64,000 nucleotides of DNA, taken from the NCBI GenBank assembly GCA_017454745.1, contig JAFTCL010000071.1:1-64000 (forward strand). The letters run 5' to 3'. The position numbers and the translations under genes were made by a program. The notes below the pieces were generated by a model, which worked only from the letters and a program-made list of their open reading frames with translations, searched no databases and was not told the DNA's origin. This stretch comes from Kiritimatiellia bacterium (GTDB taxonomy: Bacteria; Verrucomicrobiota; Kiritimatiellia; RFP12; UBA1067). Of the stretch, positions 23,475 to 32,112 are shown in pieces (the stretch's first letter is position 1; each line of letters begins with the position of its first letter).

Positions 23475-24374
23475 TTAAGCTATCGCCAGCATCGCGTCAA
23501 TCGCGCGTTTCGCCCGCACCGCAATCTCTTCCGGCACCACCACCCGGGTCTGCATCTCGCGCAGACTGTTCAACACATTATCCAGCGAAATCTTTTTCAT
23601 GTTCGGACAAATCGTCCGCTCGTCCAACGGGTAAAACCGCTTGGTCGGGTTCTCCTGTTGAAGACGGAACATGATACCGGTTTCGGTGCCGACGATAAAT
23701 TCCTGAATATCCTGCGATTTGACCCATCTGCACATTCCGCCGGTTGACAGTACCTGGTCGGCGGCATCGCGGAGCGGTTTCGCGCACTCGGGATGCACCA
23801 TAACCGGAGCGCCGGGATGCGCGGCACGCGCCGATTCCACCAGCTTGGCGGTCAGGCGGGCATGGGTGGGGCAATATCCCGGCCACAGCACGAACTGCTT
23901 GCCCATTTGCTCTGCGGTGTAAGAACCCAAATGCCGGTCCGGAACAAAGATTATCTCGTGATCTTTAAACGCCTCGGCAATCTTAAGCGCGTTGGCCGAG
24001 GTCACGCAACAGTCGCACTCGGCCTTGACTTCGGCGGTACTGTTCACATAACACAACACCTTGGCGCCGGGATGCTGGCGTTTCAACTCCCGCACCTGTT
24101 CGCCGTTGATCATGTCCGCCATCGGGCAGCCGGCGCTCGGATCCGGAATCAGCACCGTCTTGCCGGGATTGAGGATTGCCGCGGTTTCAGCCATGAAATA
24201 TACGCCGCAAAACACCACCACTTCCGCATCGATGTTGGTGGCCTTACGCGCCAACTCCAGCGAATCCCCGGTAAAATCGGCTATCGCCTGCACCTCGCCC
24301 ACCTGGTAATTGTGGGCAAGGATAACCGTGTTACGCTCTTTACGGAGTTTCTGGATCTCTTCCTGAATCGTCAT
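23475..24374 (-). CDS. nadA: Quinolinate synthase
   Basis: 299 aa, the usual length of the short NadA form. Makes quinolinate from iminoaspartate and dihydroxyacetone phosphate in NAD biosynthesis, using a [4Fe-4S] cluster. Visible family motifs: NTVILAHNYQ, DSLELAR, FMAETAAILNP, and conserved cysteines in AGCPMA, MVHPEC and CPNMK that match the cluster ligands. Cytosolic. Start ATG 24374 follows GGGAATGAC. It sits in a collinear run after the kinase gene (20-bp gap); NadB and NadC are not in the window. Confidence 0.95.
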   Translation of the reverse strand: MTIQEEIQKLRKERNTVILAHNYQVGEVQAIADFTGDSLELARKATNIDAEVVVFCGVYFMAETAAILNPGKTVLIPDPSAGCPMADMINGEQVRELKRQHPGAKVLCYVNSTAEVKAECDCCVTSANALKIAEAFKDHEIIFVPDRHLGSYTAEQMGKQFVLWPGYCPTHARLTAKLVESARAAHPGAPVMVHPECAKPLRDAADQVLSTGGMCRWVKSQDIQEFIVGTETGIMFRLQQENPTKRFYPLDERTICPNMKKISLDNVLNSLREMQTRVVVPEEIAVRAKRAIDAMLAIA

Positions 24375-24394
24375 GTCATTCCCAAATAACGGAG

Positions 24395-25468
24395 TTATCG
24401 CTGAACGCGGGCGTTACCTTTCCAAATCGCCCAAACCTGATCCTCGTCCGCCGGCTGACCGTAGTCCGTGAGCAGGGTTGTGGCCAACGCGCCGCACGCC
24501 CAGCCGAACTGGATCCACTTTTCGCGGGGCCAATCTTTGAGAATGGCGTAAAGCAACCCGCCCACAAAACCGTCGCCGCCGCCGATACGGTCCAACACCG
24601 TGATTTCACGCGGCTCGACCAACTGCCACTCGCCCTCGGCGAACAGCAACGCTCCCCAAAGGTGGCGGTTGGTGTCCACCACCTGGCGCAAGGTAGTCCC
24701 GAACACCGAAGCGTTGGGATACCGCTTCCTTACGCATTCGATCATCCCCTTAAATCCGTCGATTTTGGCGCCGATGCCCTCGCCGCCGGCTTCCGGTCCC
24801 TGCACCCCGAGGCACAACTGGAAATCTTCCTCGTTCCCAACCAGAATATCCGCCAGTCCGGCGATTTCCGAGAAAACCCCGCCCAGTTCCGCCTCCCGCC
24901 CTTTCCAGAAAGAGGCGCGATAGTTAAGATCAAACGCGATTTTACTGCCGTTGCGTTTGGCGACTCGGGCGATTTCCAGGCAGAACCGGCTGGTGTCGGG
25001 AGAAAGCGCCGCGATCAATCCGGAAAGATGCACCACCTGCACCCCTTCCGACGCGAAGATCCGCTCCAAATCAAAATCAGCCGACTTAAGGGTTCTGCCG
25101 ACTTCGCCGGAACGGTCGTTCCAAACCCGCGGTCCGCGCGAACCGTAGCCGCTGTCCGCGATATTGATCTGGTGGCGGTATCCCCAAGGCCCGCCCTGCT
25201 CGACTTCCGGCCCTTCATAGTCCATGTGGCGCGAGGCCAAATTGTCCTTGATCAGGCGAGAGATCGGGCTGCCCTTGACAAAGGCGGTCAACACTTTAAC
25301 CGGCAGACCAAGATAGGAAGCCACGCTGGCGACGTTGGTCTCGGCACTGGTGGCCTGCATCTGGAACATCCCGCCGCAATGCACGGGTTGCCCGTTGACC
25401 GGCGTTATACGCAATCCCATGCTCGTGGGAACCAGCAATGCGTATTTACAATCAGTTCTCAGTTTCAA
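24395..25468 (-). CDS. PfkB-family sugar kinase, probably 2-keto-3-deoxygluconate kinase
   Basis: 357 aa using TTG 25468, which has AAAGGAG eight bases upstream; a GTG at 25492 would add eight residues but overlaps the previous gene. The ribokinase/PfkB fold shows N-terminal GGMFQMQATSAETNVAS and the C-terminal signature DRIGGGDGFVGGLLYAIL with the catalytic Asp. DLNYRASFWKGRE (substrate side) is the pattern seen in KDG kinases, which phosphorylate 2-keto-3-deoxygluconate in uronate and Entner-Doudoroff-type catabolism. No aldolase gene is adjacent, so substrate remains inferred. Part of the run from the 26862-26890 promoter. Confidence 0.8.
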   Translation of the reverse strand: MKLRTDCKYALLVPTSMGLRITPVNGQPVHCGGMFQMQATSAETNVASVASYLGLPVKVLTAFVKGSPISRLIKDNLASRHMDYEGPEVEQGGPWGYRHQINIADSGYGSRGPRVWNDRSGEVGRTLKSADFDLERIFASEGVQVVHLSGLIAALSPDTSRFCLEIARVAKRNGSKIAFDLNYRASFWKGREAELGGVFSEIAGLADILVGNEEDFQLCLGVQGPEAGGEGIGAKIDGFKGMIECVRKRYPNASVFGTTLRQVVDTNRHLWGALLFAEGEWQLVEPREITVLDRIGGGDGFVGGLLYAILKDWPREKWIQFGWACGALATTLLTDYGQPADEDQVWAIWKGNARVQR

Positions 25469-25485
25469 TCTGCGGCTCCTTTCTT

Positions 25486-26826
25486 CTAACACTCCCAGAC
25501 TCCGCCCTTGCCGAACAACCGGTTCAGCAACTCAGGCACCAACCCCAACCGCGAAACCAGATCCAGCGAGAAATAACGGTTGCGCATGTACGGGATTCCG
25601 GCGAAGGTGTCGCGGAAACGCTGGCGACTGATGCCGATATGCTCCGGTTCGTAAGGGGCGCCAACCGCCTTCAGCGCCGAACGGATTTCGTCGAACCCCA
25701 TGATCTGCGCCCGCATCCTGACGGACAACTCCGGCCACATCCGTTTAATCGACTCCAGCTCTCCGCGCAACTGTTCCGGCGCCACATACTTGCCGCGCAT
25801 CTCGCTCATCGCACGTTCAATGTGCGCCGGGCGGTCGCCGTACACTTGCGGGAAGGTGGCGGCCAATGACTCAAACGTCGGCCACCAACCTTTCACGCAG
25901 GCATCCACGTCCAAATTGGCGATATCCCGCTCCAGGAGGAATTCTATCGTGGCGGTGGAAGCCAAAGTCCCGATTCCGACTTTGAATCCGTGCGAAACGT
26001 GCTTGCCGCCGTAACACAACCCCTCCATGTCCCAATAATGCGAGAACTGGTGCTCAGTTCCGGACGCCGGCCGCGAAGATCCCATCGCCTGCATGGCGAA
26101 ACCGCTCATCACCAGCCCCTCGCAAAGCTTTTCGGTTTCGGCGACATCTCCGGCCGCGCAAGCCGCCGGCTTTGACAGCGAATCGCGCAACGGTCCCTGC
26201 ACAAACTTCCATGCCGCGTCATGAATCCGTTCCGAACCGATTGCGTCCGCCAAAATCCAATCCGCGCCGGCCGGCACTTTTGCCAGCAAATCGGCGTATC
26301 CGGCCGCCACCAGCTCCTTTGGGGCTTCCGCCGCTACCTTGCTGTCGACTATGCACCCCAACGGGGCGGGGCAGCTCATCGTCTGCTTAATGCCGTCCTT
26401 GGTGATTGACGCGCCATAAGAGGTGTAGCCGTCCATCGACGCCGCCGTCCCGACCACCATGTAACGGCGACCCAACCGGTGCGACACCAGTTTGCACAAG
26501 TCGTTAATCACGCCCGAACCGACCGCCACCGCCACCGCGTCCACTTTGGCGAGCGCGGCTTCCAACTGTTCGATATAACTCCATTCCGCGAACAATTCCG
26601 GGTCGGAAAATACAAAAGCCGGTTCGGTCGGCACCCCTGCAGAACGCAGTCTGGCATCGACCTCCTGGCCGGCCACCGCCCAAGTGTTGGTATCGGCCAC
26701 CACCACCGCCCGCTGTTTTGGGAACAGCGAAACAAACATCTCCGCCGCCCGTGCGGTCGCGACGGATCCAATGACACAGGCTTTAGTGTCGGTGGTCTTC
26801 GTCAAAGCTTCCTCAATCAACGTCAT
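25486..26826 (-). CDS. sn-Glycerol-1-phosphate dehydrogenase-like protein (AraM/EgsA family)
   Basis: 446 aa from ATG 26826 (GAGG nine bases upstream). The iron-/zinc-containing dehydrogenase fold has an NAD-binding motif (AVGSGVINDLCKLV), AASMDGYTSYGASIT, and metal ligands in AGYADLLAKVPAGADW, SGTEHQFSHYWDM and KHVSHGFKVGIG. The family makes glycerol-1-phosphate, the archaeal lipid backbone stereoisomer, or in Bacillus (AraM) a precursor of heptaprenylglyceryl lipids. No prenyl-glyceryl transferase is seen here. The neighbouring KDG-type kinase could also suggest a sugar-catabolic oxidoreductase. First gene after the promoter at 26862-26890. Confidence 0.75.
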   Translation of the reverse strand: MTLIEEALTKTTDTKACVIGSVATARAAEMFVSLFPKQRAVVVADTNTWAVAGQEVDARLRSAGVPTEPAFVFSDPELFAEWSYIEQLEAALAKVDAVAVAVGSGVINDLCKLVSHRLGRRYMVVGTAASMDGYTSYGASITKDGIKQTMSCPAPLGCIVDSKVAAEAPKELVAAGYADLLAKVPAGADWILADAIGSERIHDAAWKFVQGPLRDSLSKPAACAAGDVAETEKLCEGLVMSGFAMQAMGSSRPASGTEHQFSHYWDMEGLCYGGKHVSHGFKVGIGTLASTATIEFLLERDIANLDVDACVKGWWPTFESLAATFPQVYGDRPAHIERAMSEMRGKYVAPEQLRGELESIKRMWPELSVRMRAQIMGFDEIRSALKAVGAPYEPEHIGISRQRFRDTFAGIPYMRNRYFSLDLVSRLGLVPELLNRLFGKGGVWEC

Positions 26827-26861
26827 TGCAATGCACCTCACCTAGGATTTGAAATGCCATT

Positions 26862-26890
26862 ATGATACCCCAAATACGCGTAAAAATCAA
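26862..26890 (-). promoter_or_regulatory. Promoter of the egsA-kinase-nadA-tad run
   Basis: Minus strand TTGATT (26890-26885), 17-bp spacer, TATCAT (26867-26862), 36 bases before the start codon. Confidence 0.6.
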
Positions 26891-27006
26891 CCATGCAATC
26901 CAAATCTGGGAAAAATATGTTTTTTAACCCAAACACCGCAGTCAGCACAAAGAAGAGGCGGAAAAAAGCGAATGTTATTTTACCGCGGTTCGGATTTTTT
27001 TTGGGC

Positions 27007-27036
27007 TTGCCTTTTTATGCCGCAATAAGCTAAAAT
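27007..27036 (+). promoter_or_regulatory. Promoter of the ferredoxin gene
   Basis: TTGCCT (27007-27012), 18-bp spacer, TAAAAT (27031-27036), giving a leader of about 70 nt. Confidence 0.6.
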
Positions 27037-27110
27037 TCTTACCAATCAGAGCAAAGGAAGGTTGAAAGGGGTTTTCGCCGGTTTTTGCGCTGATACAAGG
27101 AGAACAAACC

Positions 27111-27284
27111 ATGGCTCATAAAATCAATCAGGATCTGTGCGTTGGATGCGGTCTCTGCGCCAGCAACTGCCCGGTGGAAGCGATTGCCGCTGACGGCGAC
27201 AAGTACAAAATCGATTCCGACAAGTGCGTTGACTGCGGAGCTTGCGCCGGCAACTGCCCGAGCGAAGCGATCGCTCCGGAATGA
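27111..27284 (+). CDS. 2[4Fe-4S] ferredoxin
   Basis: 57 aa, ATG 27111 with AAGGAG eight bases upstream. Two cluster motifs of the clostridial ferredoxin type: CVGCGLCASNCPVEAI and CVDCGACAGNCPSEAI, each CxxCxxCxxxCP. A small soluble low-potential electron carrier, typical of anaerobes. Stands alone, with its own promoter and a strong terminator hairpin directly downstream. Confidence 0.95.
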   Translation: MAHKINQDLCVGCGLCASNCPVEAIAADGDKYKIDSDKCVDCGACAGNCPSEAIAPE

Positions 27285-27298
27285 TCAGCCTGAACGCG

Positions 27299-27326
27299 AT
27301 GCCCTGGCCTTGAACGGCCGGGGCAT
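27299..27326 (+). terminator. Intrinsic terminator after the ferredoxin gene
   Basis: ATGCCCTGGCC pairs with GGCCGGGGCAT (11 bp, one G-T pair, 6-nt loop) and is followed by TTTT at 27331-27334. Confidence 0.75.
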
Positions 27327-27376
27327 TAAGTTTTATAAGCCACTTCTTCCCAACGTTTTTTTATTGGAGACACGCC

Positions 27377-28711
27377 ATGACCTACGAAACCGCTTCGGAA
27401 CTTCTGTCACAAAACGGGCAATCACAGGTTTTAAAGTTTTGGGACCGGCTCAATGCGGAAGAACGCAATGCGCTGCTGGCCCAGATCGAACGTCTGGATT
27501 TCGATTCTCTCTCCCGCATGCAAAACCTGATGGCCAACCCGCCCGCCCCGGAGGGCGGCAACCCCGAAGCCCCAAATGTGGTGGAATGGACGCCCGAACT
27601 TTACGCCGAGGCCAAAGCCGTCGGCGAACGGGAACTGCGCGCCGGAAATGTGGCGGTGCTGGTGGTGGCGGGCGGACAGGGTTCCAGGCTGGGTTACGAC
27701 GGTCCAAAAGGCTGCTACTCCATCGGACCGGTTTCGGGAGCGTCGCTGTTTTACTTCCACGCCCGTAAAATCGTCGCGTTGTCCCGCAAATTCGGCGTCC
27801 GGATTCCCTTCTATGTGATGACCAGCGAGGTAAACAACGCCGCCACCGTAAAGCATTTTGAGGAAAACGATTACTTCGGAATCGACAAGCGTGATGTAAT
27901 CTTTTTCATTCAAGGGCTTTGGCCCGCGCTGGATCAGCAGGGCAAAATCATTCTCGACCGACCGGGACACATTTTCATGAGCCCGGACGGACACGGCGGA
28001 ACCCTCACCGCGCTGCTTAAAAACGGCTGTCTGGAGGACATGGAGAGCCGCGGCATCCGCGAGGTCTTTTACTTCCAAGTGGACAACCCGATGGTTGAAA
28101 TCGCCAACCCGGCGTTTATCGGTCTGCACACCCTCCGCAACGCCGACATCTCGCTTAAGCTTTGCGCCAAGCGAGATCCCTACGAAAAGGTCGGCATGGT
28201 GGTGGTTCGCGGCGACCGGTTCGGTATGGTGGAATACAGCGAGTTGACCGACGAGCAGGCCAACCGGCGCACCGAAACCGGCGACCTCTATTTCAAGTAC
28301 GGCAGCGTGGCGATACACATTTTCTCGCTCGAATTCATGAAGCTCGAAGCGAACAAGGCGATGCCGCTCCATATCGCCCGCAAAAAGATCCCGGTATGCC
28401 AGGATGACGGGACGGTGGTCAAACCGGACAGCAACAACGGTTGCAAATTCGAGAAATTCATCTTTGACGTACTTCCCGACGCCAAAACCGTGTTGAACGT
28501 AGCGTTCGACCGCGACGAAGAGTTTTCGCCGGTAAAGAACGCCGAGGGCGAGGATTCGCCGGAAACCTGCCGACGCGATCTCCAAGCCAAATGGGCGCGC
28601 TGGTTCGTGGCCGCCGGCATGGGTACGCCAACCGTCCCGTTGGAGATTGATCCCACCTACGCGATGGACGCCGAAGATCTCGCGGCGAAAGGCATTCTGC
28701 TGCGGGATTGA
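27377..28711 (+). CDS. Eukaryote-type UDP-sugar pyrophosphorylase (UDPGP family)
   Basis: 444 aa, ATG 27377 with TTGGAG upstream. Makes a UDP-sugar from UTP and a sugar 1-phosphate. The nucleotide-binding loop VVAGGQGSRLGYDGPKG, PDGHGGTLTALLK, FYFQVDNPM, and NGCKFEKFIFDVLP are typical of the UAP1-like branch, so UDP-N-acetylglucosamine is the likeliest product; UDP-glucose or UDP-galactose cannot be excluded. Cytosolic, feeding cell-envelope polysaccharide synthesis. It is different from the bacterial GlmU and GalU families. It may share the ferredoxin promoter by read-through; no clear promoter of its own seen. Confidence 0.87.
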   Translation: MTYETASELLSQNGQSQVLKFWDRLNAEERNALLAQIERLDFDSLSRMQNLMANPPAPEGGNPEAPNVVEWTPELYAEAKAVGERELRAGNVAVLVVAGGQGSRLGYDGPKGCYSIGPVSGASLFYFHARKIVALSRKFGVRIPFYVMTSEVNNAATVKHFEENDYFGIDKRDVIFFIQGLWPALDQQGKIILDRPGHIFMSPDGHGGTLTALLKNGCLEDMESRGIREVFYFQVDNPMVEIANPAFIGLHTLRNADISLKLCAKRDPYEKVGMVVVRGDRFGMVEYSELTDEQANRRTETGDLYFKYGSVAIHIFSLEFMKLEANKAMPLHIARKKIPVCQDDGTVVKPDSNNGCKFEKFIFDVLPDAKTVLNVAFDRDEEFSPVKNAEGEDSPETCRRDLQAKWARWFVAAGMGTPTVPLEIDPTYAMDAEDLAAKGILLRD

Positions 28712-28724
28712 CCGGCTCGCGCCG

Positions 28725-29924
28725 TTATTTAACCGGTGCGCGGCGCAAACGGATTTTGTGGCCGACGGAACGGACGGTATCGGCGTTCACGCCGAAGTGG
28801 CCCGCCACGTAAAGCATACCGTCGGCACAAAAGGCGGTGTTCCAAATCTGGAACGAATTGTCCACCGGCGGAAAAACGTTCTTGATTTCGGCAAACCCCG
28901 GCGCCGGGCCGCCGGAGGAATTTTCCAACCGGGTGTCGTAAAGCAGCGGCCGGTCGGATACCACCATGGCGAACACCCGCGTTCCCTCGCGTTCAGCCAT
29001 AATGTCACCGCGATAGTATTCGTCGGTCATATAGGTAACCGCCACGCGGCCGTCCGGCAGTGCCGCGATAAACGGGGCCGAACAGCGCTTTCCGGAGTCA
29101 AGGTTATGCGGGGCGGCCACCACCACCGGCGGGGTCCACACCTTGCCGTCTTTGGAGCGGGTCAGCCCCACCACAAACACCGAGTTGTGCCCGCTGTTGA
29201 CGCGGTTGTAATCGAACGTCTCGATCACCATCGCCCACGAGCCATCCTTGAGCCGCACCACCGAAGGCATCCCGTCCCGCGAACGGCGGGGTTTGCCGTC
29301 AACGGCAATCCTGAGCGTGGGATACCATCTGCGGTATTTGACGGTATAAAGAAAATAATTGATGGTCTGGTAGCTGTTCGAAATATGGTCGTCGGAATAA
29401 TACAGCGCCACGGTGTCCGAATTAAGTTGTACCATGAACGGTTCCCAAAAACCGCGGAAGGTGTCCACCACGGTCTCGACCAGCACCAGCTCATTGGTGA
29501 AATTCTTGGCGCCGGCATCGCCGTTCATCACTCGGATTGACGAATAGAACTCATCCCCCGGTTTCGCTGGTTTCCGGTTGCTGTGGGAGCGGTAAGCCAG
29601 CAATACCGATCCGTCCGGCAACACAAAAGGCTGCCAATTGGTTCTGGTAAGTTTATGCACCGCCCCGGACGGCAAACGCTGCGTATTGGCGCAACCTCCG
29701 TTAATCAGCAACCCGTTGCTCCAACTCGAAGCTTGATTGGTTGAAAAAAACACTCGGCCCATATCCGCCATGATCAGCGTGCGGTCGTTAAGCAACGCTA
29801 AACGCGGATAATCCCGCGACGGGATATCAGGGGTGAGCGCGGCGGGGTCGAATTTTAATTCCGCCCCGCCACTGACCATCCCCGCAAGCGTTGCCGCCGC
29901 CAAACAAAGGCAAAAGGTCCGCAT
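28725..29924 (-). CDS. Secreted sialidase-like (BNR) beta-propeller protein
   Basis: 399 aa with a Sec signal peptide (MRTFCLCLAAATLAGMVSGG). The rest looks like a six-bladed propeller of the sialidase/BNR superfamily: MADMGRVFFSTNQASSWSNG, VLPDGSVLLAYRSHSNR, VGLTRSKDGKVWTPP and AALPDGRVAVTYMTDEYY correspond to successive blades with Asp-box-like turns. The arginine triad cannot be assigned with certainty, so enzyme activity is open. Similar proteins remove sialic acid or act on other glycans outside the cell. Starts 22 bp after the ruvA stop and likely shares its transcript. Confidence 0.7.
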   Translation of the reverse strand: MRTFCLCLAAATLAGMVSGGAELKFDPAALTPDIPSRDYPRLALLNDRTLIMADMGRVFFSTNQASSWSNGLLINGGCANTQRLPSGAVHKLTRTNWQPFVLPDGSVLLAYRSHSNRKPAKPGDEFYSSIRVMNGDAGAKNFTNELVLVETVVDTFRGFWEPFMVQLNSDTVALYYSDDHISNSYQTINYFLYTVKYRRWYPTLRIAVDGKPRRSRDGMPSVVRLKDGSWAMVIETFDYNRVNSGHNSVFVVGLTRSKDGKVWTPPVVVAAPHNLDSGKRCSAPFIAALPDGRVAVTYMTDEYYRGDIMAEREGTRVFAMVVSDRPLLYDTRLENSSGGPAPGFAEIKNVFPPVDNSFQIWNTAFCADGMLYVAGHFGVNADTVRSVGHKIRLRRAPVK

Positions 29925-29946
29925 CTAGCATCCTTTTCGCAAACGG

Positions 29947-30546
29947 TTATTTGGTGTTGAGCGCATGGCGCAACAACGTCTCGGTGTCTTTTGAATCCGG
30001 GAAAGCGTCAATGGCAGATTTAACCATCTTGCAAGCCTGGTCATGCGGGAAACCCAAGGATTCCAACGCCATGACCGTGTCACGCAAAACGGCGTTCTGC
30101 GGCTCGGCGGGTTTACCGGACGCGGAACCGGCGATAGCCTCGAACGGGTTAATCTTGTCGCGCAACTCCACCACGATACGCTCGGCGGTTTTCTTCCCGA
30201 TACCGTGGACCGAACTGATCCGCTTGATGTTACTTTCCGAAATCGCCAGCGACAGCTCGGACACAGTCAGCCCGCTCAACACGCTCAATGCCAGTTTGGG
30301 CCCGACCCCGTTGACCTCGATCAACCGGCGGAACATCTCCTTTTCCCCGGGTTGAGCAAAGCCAAACAGCAACTGCGCGTCCTCCCGGATGTGATGGTAG
30401 ATGTACAGTTTACAAGGCGAACCCGAAGCCGGGAGCCGGTCGTAGGTGCTGAGGGAAATGAACACCTCGTAACCGACCCCGTTAACATCGAGCAACGCCA
30501 CCGATGGCGTTTTTTCCTCAAGAATGCCCTTCAGGAAGGCTATCAT
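29947..30546 (-). CDS. ruvA: Holliday junction branch migration protein RuvA
   Basis: 199 aa, normal length. Domain I is an OB fold (MIAFLKGILEEKTPSVALLD, NGVGYEV), domain II holds two helix-hairpin-helix motifs (IEVNGVGPKLALSVLSG and SSVHGIGKKTAERIVVELRDK), and domain III is the C-terminal three-helix bundle that contacts RuvB. It binds four-way DNA junctions as a tetramer and loads RuvB. The start overlaps the stop of the dehydrogenase gene as ATGA. RuvB and RuvC are not in the window. Confidence 0.96.
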   Translation of the reverse strand: MIAFLKGILEEKTPSVALLDVNGVGYEVFISLSTYDRLPASGSPCKLYIYHHIREDAQLLFGFAQPGEKEMFRRLIEVNGVGPKLALSVLSGLTVSELSLAISESNIKRISSVHGIGKKTAERIVVELRDKINPFEAIAGSASGKPAEPQNAVLRDTVMALESLGFPHDQACKMVKSAIDAFPDSKDTETLLRHALNTK

Positions 30547-31829
30547 ATCACCGCATCCTGTTCCAACCGCGGGGCGTGTTTAAGGATATAGCTCTCCGCT
30601 TCCGAACTCCACAACTGGTTGTTGCGGGCGCAAATCTCCGCCAGACCGGCGTAGAACGGATCCGTCTTGCCGAGTTCGGCGAAATCGCTGATCGCGGTCA
30701 GCGGCATTGAAACGTGCGTATATATCAGCTTCTTGCCACCGGGAATCTTGGGCAGAATCTTGGTGGCTTCCGCCACCGAATCCAACCCGCCGACATGGGT
30801 AATCATCACCGATGGGGTGATCAATCCCTGAGCGGCGTAATCCATCGCGTCCTGCAGATCCTTCGTGTTGCCGCCGGACGAGCCGACCACGTGATGTCCC
30901 ATGTAATGGACATCGTAAAAATTCATCGTGGCTTTGAAATCGGATTTTGACGGGCCGGCGAAGAAGTTCAGGCAGCCCAGAAAACCGAGCAGCGCGGAAG
31001 CCTGTTCAATCAGCGCGGGCACCGGCGCGAACACAAACACATCGTCATAGCCCTTGCCGCCGTTGGCCGCCTTGATGCAAGCCACCGGGTCGTCCGCCTT
31101 GCCGGTGTTGAGGTAAACCAAATCCACGCCGTGCGCCTTGGCATCCGCCACCGAAAACAGCTGCTCGGCGCGATCCAAACGGGCCTGGTCGATATCGGTG
31201 ATCACCAAGCGGCCCGGACGGTTTTCCGGACCGTGCAGGGCAAGGTCAATCGCACTCAACCCCATCGGTCCGGCTCCGGCCAGAATCACCATGCTGCCAC
31301 CCTGCTTCAGCCCCATCTGGTGCACATACTCGCCGGCTTTGAAATGGTAGGTGCAACGGTAAGCACCGATTATGCATGACACCGGCTCGGCGATAGAAGA
31401 CTTGTAATACGCGTCGCCTTTGTAGGTCAGAAGGCAATCCTGCTGCATCACCTCTTTAGGAATCACAATCCGCGTGGCCTCGCCGCCAATGAAGGGGAAA
31501 GAATAACCGGGGGCTTTGTGCTCCGCGCCCGGCAGGTTCAACTGGGGCTGCACGCCGTATTTCTGCCCGACATGAAACTTGTGCTGCCAATTTTTGCCGA
31601 CTTTAAGGAGACGCCCGCAAAACTCGTGGCCGATAATAATCGGATTGGTGGCCACATCGTCCGGAACCCGCTTGTGCTTACCGCCCTGAATGGTCGCCTT
31701 GTAGTCCGACATACAAATACTGTTGGTGACGATATCCGCCAGACTCTCGTCATCCGTAATCTCCGGCAAGTCAAACCGCTCCAGCCGCAGATCGTTTTCC
31801 CCATACAACCGCAACGCAAGTGTCTTCAT
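30543..31829 (-). CDS. Zinc-dependent MDR alcohol/sugar dehydrogenase
   Basis: 428 aa from ATG 31829 (AAAGGGG upstream). Medium-chain dehydrogenase with catalytic-zinc ligands in ICMSDYKA and GHEFCG, and a Rossmann motif GAGPMGLSAIDLAL. It lacks the four-cysteine structural zinc lobe of classical ADH. It is longer than usual for the family, with an insert around PQLNLPGAEHKAPGYSF. It resembles the sorbitol/sorbose-phosphate dehydrogenase branch, so an NAD(P)-dependent polyol or sugar-phosphate oxidation is likely. Promoter at 31914-31942; ruvA follows with a 4-bp overlap. Confidence 0.85.
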   Translation of the reverse strand: MKTLALRLYGENDLRLERFDLPEITDDESLADIVTNSICMSDYKATIQGGKHKRVPDDVATNPIIIGHEFCGRLLKVGKNWQHKFHVGQKYGVQPQLNLPGAEHKAPGYSFPFIGGEATRIVIPKEVMQQDCLLTYKGDAYYKSSIAEPVSCIIGAYRCTYHFKAGEYVHQMGLKQGGSMVILAGAGPMGLSAIDLALHGPENRPGRLVITDIDQARLDRAEQLFSVADAKAHGVDLVYLNTGKADDPVACIKAANGGKGYDDVFVFAPVPALIEQASALLGFLGCLNFFAGPSKSDFKATMNFYDVHYMGHHVVGSSGGNTKDLQDAMDYAAQGLITPSVMITHVGGLDSVAEATKILPKIPGGKKLIYTHVSMPLTAISDFAELGKTDPFYAGLAEICARNNQLWSSEAESYILKHAPRLEQDAVI

Positions 31830-31913
31830 GGATTTATCCCCTTTGTGGCCACGCCGATACCGGAATATCATTCCAAGGCGAGACCCACCATCACTTTTGT
31901 AAAAAACGGTTTA

Positions 31914-31942
31914 ATTTTAGCAGTTTCAACTCATCGGTTCAA
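31914..31942 (-). promoter_or_regulatory. Promoter of the dehydrogenase-ruvA-sialidase operon
   Basis: Minus strand TTGAAC (31942-31937), 17-bp spacer, TAAAAT (31919-31914). Confidence 0.6.
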
Positions 31943-31997
31943 GAGCAAAATCACCTTATGGGACGGAGCATTTTTTTGTGTCGGTACACATTTCGAA

Positions 31998-32027
31998 TTG
32001 ACTAATGAGAGTTAAAAAAGGTAATAT
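31998..32027 (+). promoter_or_regulatory. Promoter of the five-gene giant-protein operon
   Basis: TTGACT (31998-32003), 18-bp spacer, TAATAT (32022-32027). Divergent to the dehydrogenase promoter; about 80 nt of leader before the first ATG. A CTTCTAG motif recurs at 32034 and 32071 within that leader. Confidence 0.65.
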
Positions 32028-32112
32028 GAAACTCTTCTAGGGTTATTGGCACGGAATCATTCGTGCAAAACTTCTAGAAATATTACAATCAGGATTGGAA
32101 CAGGAGGTTTCG

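Noticed and set aside
27431..28585. Long minus-strand open frame opposite the UDP-sugar pyrophosphorylase
   Set aside because: The plus strand encodes an unmistakable UDPGP enzyme; the antisense frame has no recognisable motif and no start signal.
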